64,000 bases of DNA, from NCBI GenBank assembly GCA_030737875.1, contig CM060915.1, positions 357,303,863 through 357,367,862 on the forward strand, read 5' to 3'. Under the pieces are notes generated by a model, which was given only the letters and a program-made list of their open reading frames with translations, had not been told where the DNA came from and did not search any database. Both the position numbers and the translations under genes were made by a program. Within the stretch, counting starts at the first letter, position 1. The number at the start of each line of letters is the position of its first letter. The DNA comes from Allium sativum. Taxonomy: Eukaryota; Streptophyta; Magnoliopsida; Asparagales; Amaryllidaceae. Shown piece by piece: positions 44,775 through 56,424 of this stretch.

Positions 44775-46130
44775 TAATACCCCAACTATTTTCAGTGGAA
44801 TAGATTTTGGAAATTAAAAATTGAATTTTATTTAAAATCTGTTAGTATTAGATGTGGGGATATTATCATCTATGGATGTGATATGGTAGATAAGAATGAT
44901 ATTGTGATTGATTCTCGTGCTACACATATTTTATATTCTTATATTGATATAATCAGTATAACCATATCTCCCATTGTTTAAATGCATAGGAAATCCAGAA
45001 TACTCTTGATTTATGTGTGGAAGAAAAGACAACAAGTACTCAAAACCCTCAATTGCCAACTCAAGCTCAATGTGTGCTTAACAGGATTTAAAGATGATGA
45101 TTCAGATGAATCAGATGGTGGAGACTCAACAGATGATGTCCTAAATAATTTTTCATTTAAAGAATTAGTTTTTCTTTGTGAAAAAATAATTAAAACTATT
45201 GACAGTCTCAAACTAACGAATACAAATTTGAAATCTAAAAACCTTGAGTTGATTTTCAAGAAAAATGTTTTGGAAATCGAGTTGATTTTTTTAAGATGAC
45301 TAAAATTTCCAAAATGAATTTACCAGAAACAAAACTTGTTGAAAACTGAATTGATTTTGAATGAGCTTGAAAATGAAATCAAGAAAATGAAAAATCTCAA
45401 ATGTGACAATTGTGCGATTTTTCAAAAGGAATTATTTGAGTTAAAAGATAATTTCGAAACCCTTTAAAAGAAGAATGTGATTTTGAAAAATAGTGAATTT
45501 GGAATTACTCGTATAAATCATGGTTTGGAAAAAAGAAATTGAAAAATTCAAGGAGTTTGAAAAACTTGAAATTGAAAAGAGTAAAAGATTTGAAACTGAG
45601 ATTTCTGAGTCCAAGGCTAAAATCGAAATGCTTGAAAATGAAATTTTGGTTTAAAAATAAACTAATGCTAAAAATATAGTGATCGATATTAATTGTTATC
45701 CAAATTTGATGACAAAAAATAGAGATCTTAAATCTAAAATTCAATGACTTGAATTAACTTTGGCTAAATTTTCTAATGGATAAAAATCATTGAAAAACCA
45801 ATTTTCTGTTGGAAATAAGGGCAGACTCGGTTTTTTGAAAAGTGATCAAATTGAACATTTGAGCTCAAATAATTTATATGGATTTGTTAATAATAAAGGT
45901 GATAAACATGTGTGTAGAAACAATCAAAATTAAATAAATGTGGCTCCCAAATGGAAATAAAACGAGCTTGGTTAAAATTAAACCAAATTTGGGTTTCTAA
46001 AGATACATTTGTAAATGTTAAAGGATTGTTATATGAATGTGTTTGGGTACCAAAAAAATTAAACTATGTTAGGAGTGGTAAAACATCTTTTGTTAGACCA
46101 CTCGATCTTATAAACAATTAGGCACTGAAG
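44775..46130 (+). pseudogene. F gag remnant, Sirevirus-like, multiply broken
   Basis: Near 44775-44830 a TIFSGIDF word resembles the opening of copia gag before a stop. The best open piece (44982-45299, 105 codons) has CLTGFKDDDSDESDGGDST followed by a Leu/Lys/Asn-rich coiled coil, the order seen in Sirevirus gag C-termini. Beyond it, with several stops, are more coiled-coil words, an FSNG...GRLGFLKSDQ stretch and a VWVPKKL motif near 46045, which in Sireviruses lies before protease. No CCHC knuckle, protease, integrase or RT is seen. Lineage is inferred from this pattern, not from a search. Confidence 0.6.
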
Positions 46131-48330
46131 GTGACTAAGGAACAACTTCAAGGGAGATTGAATTCAAGCTATTCCATATCACTGGATCATTCAGAGTTCC
46201 TTAGCTATGATTGTCAAGTTAGAGAATCCACATCGTTAATGATAAATCGGGTATGATTTCTAAATGCATATTTCTTTTTATGTTTTTTAATTCTTCCTTT
46301 CATTCTCCCTTATATTCTTCCTTCCTGTTTATGCTGACTTGTACTGACACTACCACAGTATTTTTGACATTTCTTGAGCTTCTTAACTTCAAATTGCAAA
46401 ATTCATGATTTTCTAGAAATTAGATTCATTTACCTAAAACTTTCGTGTTTTGATGGTTTCTAGATTTTGAACTTAAAATTGTGAATATATGCAATTCTTT
46501 TGAAGTTTAACTTTTTGACAGTTCTCTGAATTTCTAATAGTGTTGTAGTATTTTGTACATATCTTAAACACTCTTTCTTGGAATTATAAAAAAATTGATG
46601 TTCTGGAAAGCTAATGAAATTTCACACATCTTTGTTGTTTTGAGTTTCTTCTAGTTAATCTTGGAAAGTCTTAAAATCTGCACTCAACACAGCATTCTAC
46701 TTGAAAACTTCTTTTGATAGGTTGTGATAATTCCATAGCTTTTGATTTGGCTTCACTATTTTGATTTGAAAATCATTTGACTTGAGTAGTTGATAAGTTG
46801 ATCTCAAATCATGAGCTTGACTTGGATATTTTGATTCTGAAATCATTTGTGATTGATGGTAGTTTGAATCTCATGGATTATAGTTTTTGGATTTGATTTC
46901 TGAAAATATATTTCATCAAGTGGTTTCAAATAACTCTTTTTTGATTTGAATCATCAATTGTCACTTGTGCTTGTTAAAGATGCTCTGATAAGTTCTCTTG
47001 TGAATCTTGTTTTGATAGACCGCTGCTCTAACAAAAGGAATTGAATTTCTAGATTTGTTTGTTTAGGCTTGGTGATTGGATGATATGATGAAAATTCAAT
47101 AGGAATTCCAGAGCTACAAGTGGTATTAGTCTTAGAATTTTTTTAAGATTTCACATTCAGTTAATTAAATTTGAAACTGATTTTCAACTTGCATGGTTCT
47201 TTCAGTATCCCTCTTGAAATTGGTATTTTCAATTTTAAAATAATTTTCGTTTATTTATTCAAAAATTGAAATTATTGACTAAATTGCACTATTTTGGAAC
47301 TCATCAAAATTATTATTAGATTTATGAAATTGTGATGAGTTGTGACTATAGCATATCTCATAACAAGAGGAGATATGATTTAAATTCTCATAATGATTGG
47401 ACAAATTTTATAATATCTTTGAATTTTTGCTTATTTCACAATCATCTTCTTTTTCTACAATCTTTCTTTCATTCATCATGGTTTTATACAATGTGGAGAG
47501 TTTAATTTTTTTTTGGACATCTTAAAGGAAGTATAGACTTAAAATTTTAGTGACAGAAACTAGATTATACTATTTTTCAGAATAAGTGAGAGTTGAAAAT
47601 TTTCAAAAATCCTGGTATGATTGAACATATTTCATAATATGATTAATTTAGCAACTTATTTCATGGCCATATCTATCCCTACCATATTTCTATCATTCAT
47701 TATGGTTTTATATAATGATGGGATTTTTATATAATAAGTGTTACTCTAATCTCATTTAAAAAACTTAAACGGTCATGCATGGTTAGAGAATGCTTATATT
47801 TTAAGTTGCAACTGACCTCATTTAGAAGTCCTTATGGTTATGCGTGGTTAGTGTGCTCTTAAAATAAAATAAAATAAAAAAGTATATATATACACATATA
47901 TATGAAAAACTCCTCATTATGTAAAAACCGACCTATCAATCCATCATCTGAAATGTGAAATGTGTTACTATTTTGTGATATATTATGATTTTTTGGTTGA
48001 TAGTTTGGGATTTGAGATATTTGATTTTGTCTCTTGACTTGAATTTATAATTATAGTCCAAATCCATTGTTATTTTGTGCTCAGTTTTAAAATTTATTTG
48101 AATTTTTTTGGAATCCATATTCATATTCAAAGTTTTATAACTCTCTCCATTTTATAAAATCCATCGTAAATCCATCATTCTGAAATGTGAAATTAGCTTC
48201 TAGTTTGAGGAATATTGTGATTTTTATTTGATTAAATGAGGTTTACAATATATATATTCTCTCTGTTGATTAGAATTTATATTTCTAGTCTATATTCATT
48301 ACTATTTCGATTTCAATTATCCTTTCGATG
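46131..48330 (+). other. F interior, non-coding with diverged internal repeats
   Basis: T-rich, stops in all frames. Imperfect repeats include CTCATTTA...TTAGAGAATGCTTA-type copies near 47755 and 47817, and two copies of a CCATCAT-TGAAATGTGAAAT segment starting near 47940 and 48172. Pol should lie here in a complete copia element but nothing of it is recognisable. Confidence 0.65.
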
Positions 48331-48339
48331 ATAACAAAC

Positions 48340-48558
48340 GGGGGAGAATGGTTCAAATTTTGATTAATGAAGTGAATAATTCAAGAATATTTTAATATTG
48401 GAAATTCAATTGATTTTAAACTCACTCTTATGCACATATGTAGGGGAGTTCTGTTGTAGGGGGAGCATACAACTAGGGGGAGTACCATATTTCATATTTA
48501 AACACATTTATCACTTCAAAAATCTTATGTATGTTTTTCATCATCAAAAGAGGGAGAT
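48340..48558 (+). other. Multiple polypurine tracts of element F
   Basis: GGGGGAGA at 48340, AGGGGAG at about 48442, AGGGGGAG at about 48458 and 48475, and the last tract AAAAGAGGGAGAT ending at 48558 against the LTR. Repeated polypurine tracts before the 3' LTR are a described hallmark of Sireviruses. Confidence 0.75.
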
Positions 48559-49095
48559 TATTGAATATAACAGTCTGATTTTCTTTGGCAAAGCCGATCG
48601 GCTTTTATAGTTTTCTGTTGTTTGACGATAACAAACATATATTATTCTATAAATGTATTTGTAATCATATTATTCTATATTTCCTCATATACAGAAATAA
48701 AAATTTATTTTTGAGTAAAATACTATTGCACAGAATTTAATATTCAAACAATGTTTTTATTCAAATAAATATTTTATTTCAACATTTGAAATAGTACAAA
48801 CTTCTGACTCCACTATTGTACGTCTCAGTGTGATATAATACATTTAATAAAATTTACATTCATTACATTGATTCCTCACTACAACACTCATTTCACTCAG
48901 TTACATAATCATTTTCATATACAGTTCTCATACGCACACATATAAGCATTGAGTCTTCAGACTGCTTCAAATCTAATCCAGTCACCTGCATACCTATCAC
49001 AGAAACACACAGTAAATTGGAACAAAATAGAATTTATTTTAAATTTTATTTGCCTCTGAATTTTGGTCTGTTTCTCATCATATTTCTAGACTTGG

Positions 49096-49168
<73 letters not shown>

Positions 49169-50163
49169 TTTATTTAAGTCTAGACATCTTGTGTTATTCA
49201 CAGTGATTCATAATAAATACCATAAGGTAGACTGAATACTAGGGCTCGTAGATTAGTCTCAACACACCTATAGTGGTCTGTTGATCAAGACCAACCTCAA
49301 CTCACATTTATGGTCTGCTGATCTTGACTAGTCATGAAGAATTATATAGTGGTCTGTTGATTTATATAGAAAATATAATTGCACATGCAAGTTACATGTA
49401 TACACATGCATGTGTATGTATATACACATATATTAATAATGTGCAGGTGAATAGGTTCAACATGCAAATCATTACAACCCAAAATACACAAACAAGAAGT
49501 TGCAACAATGGAAATGCAAATGTACACTTGTACATGATAAGGAAACATGCACAATCAAGAGAATAACATTATTTCAAAATGCTCAAAAACTGAGCAACAA
49601 GGGTGAATGGATAGAAAGCAAGAGGCAAGAGAGCAGGTTCAAGAGAAATGATTACAACAACTACAAGGATGCTCAAACCAATGGAGCAGTCACACATGAA
49701 TGTTACACATGGGCATGATGGCATTTAAGACATGCAAAGCGTGAATCAAAATGGGCAGAGCAGGAAAATGCACAAAAAAAATACAAGGATGCAACGTACA
49801 TGAAAATGAAAGAAAGATGACATGACAATGCTCCAAGTTCAAGTCAAGAATCTGAGGTCAACATCCAACAAAACAAGTGCATGTTGCATGAAGACAAGGT
49901 TAACAAAATTTCAAGTATGGCTACAAGTATACAAAGATATCAATTGTAATACGTATACATTTCATAACAGATTCAGGTACATGAACAAGTCACAGTAGCA
50001 TGCAAGACATATGGCATGCATGGGGTACACAACAGCATAAATGCTTCAAGTCCAAGCAAGTGAGCAATTTTAGGTTCTCAGTAGAAACAAGTGGAGGAGG
50101 TACATGTGTACTTCAGAATGCATATGTGTGCACAAGCCAAGAACAAATCAAAATGTGGATGAT
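48559..50163 (+). repeat. 3' LTR of element F, piece 1
   Basis: Begins TATTGAATATAACAG (TG changed to TA). It contains a long TA tract (49100-49154) followed by CA repeats to about 49169. It ends ATGAT (50159-50163), the target duplication of G. Confidence 0.84.
49100..49169. repeat. Microsatellite (TA)n(CA)n
   Basis: About 27 TA units with one G interruption, then about 7 CA units. The left F LTR has only a few TA units at the same place (near 30050). Confidence 0.93.
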
Positions 50164-51205
50164 TGTAACACCCCACCTCCGCTAGGGTCACTCACAAAGG
50201 GAATGCACTAGTTTTGGTGGAGTATTATCTAGGTAAACATGCACAGAGATATCACAGGGCATAACATAAATAAAGCAGCGGTAGAAATTAAAAACCAACT
50301 TTTTATTATTTCCAAGAAAAGAGTCAAAAGCTCACATATCCAAGATACAAATTATTCCATTACATCAAGTTCATAGTAAAGAAGCATAAACTTTAAACCA
50401 AAAGCAAATTATTCCCCATAAATAGCAGAAGCAGCCATAGCATAGCCCAAGACCAAACCGTACATGAGCTGTCAGAAAGCAAGTTGAATACAAGCTAGGA
50501 GCTAGTGTTTCCTCCCTGGGAACCTTGGGGGGGGGGGGACGAAAGAAAAAGGGGCGAAAGAAAAAGGGTCAGTCATAAAGACTGGTAAGCCCTAGTGACT
50601 TTCAGTATGAAAACTAGTAAAGGTAACATGATATGTGAAAACTGGAATTAAACATAAGGATGATAACAGAACTAGTTGGGTAATTAAGATAACAAGATAA
50701 GTCAAGTCTGGCATCGCATGTTCAAGGTTCGCTGCACCAACTATACTAGTATTCTAACCCATATCAAGTATTAACCATGAAATGATCCCTTAGCCCAGTG
50801 TCATGAAGTGACCCATTACGGGGTACTACGGTACGATCTACTAATCGATCGGCTCCCTACAAGTCCTAGCTCGTCACGTGTCTGTGTCATACGACCCTAT
50901 CCAGAAATGTAGTTACCTGTGCTAGGTCCACCATAGGGTGTATCAAGTCCTATGGTGCCAACCACCGACACGAATCAAGCACGCACAGTGTAAATCTACG
51001 GGTGCCCAATGCCTGCTTTTTCAACTCCGGACTACATGCACGACCATAGCCCGCCTGAACCTACAATGGCGCACCTACTCAGTCGTCGTTCTGGTCGCTT
51101 ACAATCAGCCCTGTAATCGTGCCCTACCCTGCCTAGTCCCAGGGTATCGTGATACATCTAAGTGGGTTACTGCTGAAAAGGACCGCGTAACTAGGGTTTC
51201 TAATG

Positions 51206-51362
51206 GGTTAAGTGTTGTCATTCAAATTCGTGACTTAACCCTATCCAGATCATGTATCAAGTTGGTTAAGTGTGTTCGAGCAGTTCATGACTTAACCCTA
51301 TCAAGTCATTGTGTCAAGTTGGTTAAGTATATTCAAGTGGTTCATGACTTAACCCTATCATG
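51206..51362. repeat. GGTTAAG/CTTAACC alternating array in G LTR
   Basis: About 64-bp units with CTTAACCCTATC and CAAGTTGGTTAAGT, so inverted words alternate along the array and could fold into several hairpins. Also at about 59170-59325 in the 5' LTR. Confidence 0.8.
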
Positions 51363-51976
51363 TGGCATTAATTCATTAGTGCACGCCAACCTCTCACATT
51401 AGACTAACTGTTGTGGTTACTAGATTTGTCGGGCGGTTCCGGGCAGATTTACCCCACAACATAGTCTAACCTCGGGATTTTACATGCAATATGACCAACT
51501 ACCCACATTGGATCCTATTGTTTGCAGCCACAGGATTTGCCGGGCGGTTCCGGGCAGATTTACACTGCAAACTCAACCCAACCTCGAGTTGGCCATTTTT
51601 CAAGTTTATCTAACTGTCATGCCCACGTTCAAGTTTTCATGTTTAGATTCATGTCGAGTTTTCAAGTCATGTTTTATGTCAAATCGTGTCAAGTTCATGT
51701 CCATATTCAGGTTCAAGTCATAATAATGTTCATGTTCAAGTTTAAAGCTAATTCATATTTTACCTAATCTACCCAAATCGTATTCCCATCGCACGAAGGT
51801 TCGAATCGACACAAATAAATCTAGTTAGGGAGTGACATAAAAAGAAATGGGTATAAGGTGGCAAGTGTGATTACTAGCATAGCATGATATGACTTGAAAT
51901 AAAACATTACTGGCATATGAAATATTGGCCTCAAACATAAAGATTCCAAATCTAGCAAGATAAGGTACTAGTCAAA

Positions 51977-52103
51977 ATAACAGTTGTCACAAGGTGATAG
52001 TATAGTCATGGTAACGACTGTCATAAGGTGATAGTATAGTCATAGTAACGATTGTCATAAGATGATAGTATAGTCACGGTACGACTGTCATAAGGTGATA
52101 ATC
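51977..52103. repeat. 34-36-bp tandem array in G LTR
   Basis: Three and a half units of GTCATAAGGTGATAGTATAG with a GTAACGA linker. Also at about 59940-60066. Confidence 0.88.
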
Positions 52104-52615
52104 ATAAACATGTGGCTAATAACAGGTTCAACATGATAATAAGAGGGGTTTCTCTTTTTGATTTACAACATGAATAGGCCTCAAATCGATGTCATAGTAA
52201 TATTCAAGAGTCAAGATCCAAGATGAATAAGAATGAATGTAAACAGTCATCATACATAGGTCCAATTTCAATTTTGCATCATATTCATAATACATTTACA
52301 GTTTAAATCTGAAAATAACTGGGGCATACAGATCGTGGTTCGAGAATTAGAAAAAGAGAGTCGTTTGTTGCTTAGTCAAGTCCTAATAGAAGTCCCCTAA
52401 TTAACAATTCCTTTAACGCAGTCTCAACGTAGTAGAAGCAGTCCCTCTCTCAACTTTTCAACTAGAATCAGAGCAGCATAAGGTCAGAAAGAAATTTGGT
52501 GTAGAGAGACTGGTGTTAGGGGCTGTATTCATAGGGTCAGGTCAACGAATATGGACAGAAATGAGGCCACATACATCAGAATGAATCTGGTTTCAAAAAT
52601 GGACTCGGGCACCAG

Positions 52616-52701
52616 GTCGACCCCTAGGTCGACCCCTAGGTCGACACTATGGTCGACCTGGCCCTGGGTAGGTCGACTACATAGTCGACCCCCAGGTCGA
52701 C
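52616..52701. repeat. GTCGAC palindrome array in G 3' LTR
   Basis: Seven intact GTCGAC sites in 86 bp separated by CCCCTAG, ACTATG or CCTGGCCCTGGG. The 5' LTR (60581-60655) has five intact sites and one altered to GTCGAA, and lacks one 12-bp unit. Confidence 0.93.
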
Positions 52702-52981
52702 CTGGTCCTGGGTGGGACTTTTCCCGCCCAGTCCATTTGGAAGTTTGAAATTCGAATTTTGAATTCGAATTGAGTCTGTTTTGAATTTGAAAATTTCTGA
52801 AAACTTCGAATGGTCATAACTTGGTCATACGGACTCCGATTTTTTAAAACTCGGACTCGTTTCCAAGCAGAATTTCGAGACGAACGCAACGGAGTAACCC
52901 GTTTCCCTTGATTCTTATTTTAAAAATTAATTCTGCCTTGATTTATGGTTATTACACGTTATAAAAACATGGGTTGTTACA

Positions 52982-52996
52982 TTCTCCCCTCCTTAA
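52982..52996 (-). other. Polypurine tract of element G
   Basis: Minus-strand TTAAGGAGGGGAGAA against the 3' LTR, next to a diverged GATTTCGGGGATGAAATC signature. Confidence 0.93.
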
Positions 52997-53598
52997 TGGA
53001 TTTCATCCCCGAAATCTCTAAGTTAGGGAGGATGTGTCCTACCATCCAATCAACCATCTACTCAAAGCATCATCCACATGCAACCATTGTCCTTAAAAGA
53101 CTTCTGGTGCTGTATGAACATATGCAGAAAGTGTGTGTATACGAACTTTATCTAATGCAAAAGATCAGGAGGTTACTGATTCAGTAAACCTCCTTAATGC
53201 AAAATATGTTAGTGTCATGAATCCAACATGTATGCAAATTCCTAGCATAGTTTATAATCTCTACATGAGTGCATAGTCATTCATCCATATGCAACATCCA
53301 AGTGATAGCATAGCAAGTTCCATCCATGTACAAGTATAAGCACCCATGCATATGCAACATGAAAATGTGACTGAGCCGATCTAGTGCCTAATGTGTGTCA
53401 TGCATCCACTAGCAACCACTTGCAACCACTTGCAACCATTTGCAACCATCAATCATAACATGTTTCAATCACATGTTTACATCCATACGGTTCTACTTAA
53501 GGTTTTCAAGATAATATCGAGAAGATAACAAGACAAATATAGATATTAGAAGCATGGTACGAAAAGGTTTTCAAGGAAAAAGAGATCGAGAATGTACC
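52997..53598 (-). other. G 3' untranslated stretch
   Basis: No coding frame between the end of pol and the polypurine tract. It contains four 10-bp units of TGCAACCACT (53411-53450) and several CATATGCAACAT words. Confidence 0.75.
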
Positions 53599-54429
53599 CT
53601 AAAAAAGAAATGGGTAAAGCGCGGGTATCTTTTCTTCGGTTTCCCAAGTTGCGTCCTCTTGGGCTTCACTCCACTGTACTTTCACTAGCTTGACTTCTCG
53701 ATTCCTTAGCTTCTTAATCTCCGTTCCTAAGATACGAATCAGAATTCGCCTCAATGTTGCTTCTTTCTCCACTTCCACGTCTTCAAGGATGCTTGGCTCA
53801 ACCACTTCGGCTGACTCATGCAAACACTTCCGAAGATGCAAGACGTGATAGACATTGTGTACTCCAGACAACTTCTCGGGTAAGTCTACCTTGTAGGCCA
53901 TCCGTCCAATCCTCTCAATGATGGGGAACGGTCCTATAAATCTTGGTGCTAGCTTTCCAACTGCTCCAAAACGAACTACATTGCGTAACGGAGAAACCTT
54001 TATAAAGACCATGTCTCCGACTTCGAATTCTAAGTTTGTCCTTCTCTGGTCCGCATAAGATTTCTGTCTATCTTGGGCCGTTTTCATCCGTCTTCGTATC
54101 AACTCAATCTTTTCAGAAGTGTCCCTTATCATGTCGGGCCCAAGTATAAGTCTGTCTGTCGTCTCCCACCAACAAGTTGGCGACTTGCACGGTCTTCCAT
54201 ATAGGGCTTCGAACGGTGTCATTCCGATGCTAGCTTGGTAACTGTTATTATACGCAAACTCCACGAGAGGAAGATGGTCTTCCCAAGTACCACCAAAGTC
54301 AAGAATGCATAGCCTCAGGAGATCTTCTAGTACCCTATTTATCCTTTCGGTTTGTCCATCCGTCTGTGGGTGATAGGCCGTGCTTAAGTTCAGTCGTGTT
54401 CCCATTGCTTCTTGCAGACTATTCCAAAA
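53599..54429 (-). pseudogene. G integrase end and chromodomain
   Basis: Numbering from the Met at 54405: catalytic Glu at E20 (DGQTERINR), a GPFP segment, and a C-terminal chromodomain (about 220-268) with VKVQW and TWETE. Same architecture as D. Confidence 0.93.
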
Positions 54430-55170
54430 CTAGCTAGTGAAAATCGGGTCACGATCACTAACTATAATAAAAGGAACTCCATGCAATCGTACTATCTCTC
54501 GAAGGTAAATAGACGCTAGCCCTGATGCGGTCCTCTTGCTCTTCATCGGAATGAAGTGAGCGCTTTTCGTGAGTCTATCAACTATGACCCATATGCTAGT
54601 ATTTCCCCTCTTAGACCAAGGCAGTCCATCCACGAAATCCATTGAGATACTCTCCCATTTCCATTGCGGAACCTCCAAAGGATGCAATAGCCCACCGGGC
54701 TTCTTCGACTCGGCCTTTACTTGTTGGCACACCATGCACTTCGAAACGAACTCTGCCACGTCCTTTTTCATTCCATCCCAAAAGAAAATGCGTTTCATAT
54801 CCCTGTACATCTTATCCCCTCCGGGATGTATAGTCATCTTCGAGTGGTGCGCTTCTTCGATAACTCTCCTTACTAAGTCTCCCACTTGTGGGACACATAA
54901 CCTTCCATCGCGCCTTAGCCATCCCTTGTCACCTATGGCATACCTACTGAGGCGACTTGACGTCTCACCTCTAATCAGCTTGTCCATGATTTCAACTAAC
55001 TGTGGGTCTTCCTTCTGTGAAGTCCCTACTTGATCTAGAAGTGTAGGTCTTAACTCAAGAGATGCAAACGTAGCAGTCAAGGACTCAACAGCAGGTGTAA
55101 AATCAAAGGTCGCTATAAACTCAAGGCTCTTCATTTCAACAAACAAGGGGCTCAAAGTCAGCCTTTTCTA
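54430..55170 (-). pseudogene. G integrase, zinc and catalytic core
   Basis: Numbering from the non-ATG frame start at 55155: HHCC site H104, H110, C140, C143; catalytic D173 (SMDFVDGLP) and D234 (IVSDRDPIF). The TAG at 54430-54432 falls before the catalytic Glu. Confidence 0.93.
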
Positions 55171-55245
55171 CTTAGCGCGTCTGCCAAAACATTACCCTTG
55201 CCAGGGGTATAAGCTATATCGAAGTCATATATGCCAAGAACTCCA

Positions 55246-56421
55246 TCACCACTGTTGTCTTAGATTCAAGTCTTTCTGTGAGAAGAGGTACTTAAGCGAT
55301 TTGTGGTCGGTATACAGCTCGAACCTCTCCCCTAGAAGATAATGACGCCAAGCTTTAAGTGCAAAAACAATTGCGGCCAACTCCAAGTCATGCGTGGGAT
55401 TGTTTTTCTCATGGACTTTAAGTTGTCTGTCCCCGTAGCATATTACTCTTCCTTCTTGCATTAGGACAGCGCCTAACCCCGTGTCGCACGCATCTGTGTA
55501 CACGGTAAACATCTTACCTCCATCGGGTAATGCTAAGACTGGAGCTGTGGTGAGGGCTCTCTTAAGTCTCTGAAAAGCAGCATCACATTCTAGGTCCCAT
55601 GCAAAGGGTAGGTTCTTCTTTGTTAATTTAGTAAGAGGGGCTGAAATCTTAGCGAAGTCCCTAATGAACTTCCTGTAGTAGCCCGCCAAATCGAGAAAGC
55701 TCCTCACCTCCGTTGCATTCTTAGGAATTTTCCAGTCCTGTACCGCAACTACCTTTGCGGGGTCCACGGCTATGCCTTGCTTAGAAACTACATGTCCAAG
55801 GAACCGAACTTCTTTCCTCCAAAAATGGCATTTGGAGAACTTAGCCTTCAACTGGTGTGCTCTAAGCGTTTCCATGACTTCCTTGAGATGCCTAGCATGC
55901 TCTTCTTCATCTTTTGAGAAGATCAAAATATCATCCATGAAAACTACCACAAACTTGTTAAGGAACTCCCGAAACACCCTGCTCATCAAATCTACAAAGT
56001 ATGCGGGTGCATTCGTTAACCCAAACGGCATAACGAGCCATTCGAAGAACCCATCCGGAGTCCTGAACGCAGTTTTGTCAATGCTATCCTCAGCCACTCT
56101 GAGCTGATGGAATCCTATGGCTAGATCAAGTTGAGAGAAAACAGATGCTCCCACAAGCTGGTCAAACAGATCGTCGATTCTTGGTAGTGGGTGCCTATTC
56201 TTCTTTGTCAGCTTGTTTAACTCACGATAATCCATGCACAGACGAAGCGATCCATCCGCCTTAGTAGCGAATACTACCGGAGCACCCCATTCAGAAATGC
56301 TTCGTCTTATGAAATTTTTCTCAAGCAACTCGTTGATTTGTTTACTGAGCTCTCTTCTTTCTCGCGGGGCCATATGCCTAACGGGCAATGAAACTAGCTT
56401 GGCATTATCAACAAGATAAAT
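55246..56421 (-). pseudogene. G reverse transcriptase and RNase H
   Basis: Numbering from the Met at 56388: DYRELNK near 53-59, catalytic D88 (FSQLDL), FGLTNAP at 122-128, FMDD at 150-153 with D152 and D153, FLGHVVS at 196-202. RNase H D299 (YTDAC), E336 (HDLELA) and D361 (YTDHKSL). Frame is lost at the QQW end (55246). Confidence 0.94.
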
Positions 56422-56424
56422 TCA

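Larger units (their letters stand above)
50164..52981 (-). repeat. 3' LTR of element G
   Basis: Followed by the polypurine tract complement. It contains three internal arrays (51206-51362, 51977-52103, 52616-52701). TATAAATA of the 5' LTR is altered here (TATTCATA on plus at 52525-52532). The CCGCTG motif lies at 50276-50281 on minus. Confidence 0.96.

Noticed and set aside
50938..51402. 154-codon plus-strand frame in the G LTR
   Set aside because: Its second half is the CTTAACC/GGTTAAG array, and the 5' LTR copy is broken; not a gene.
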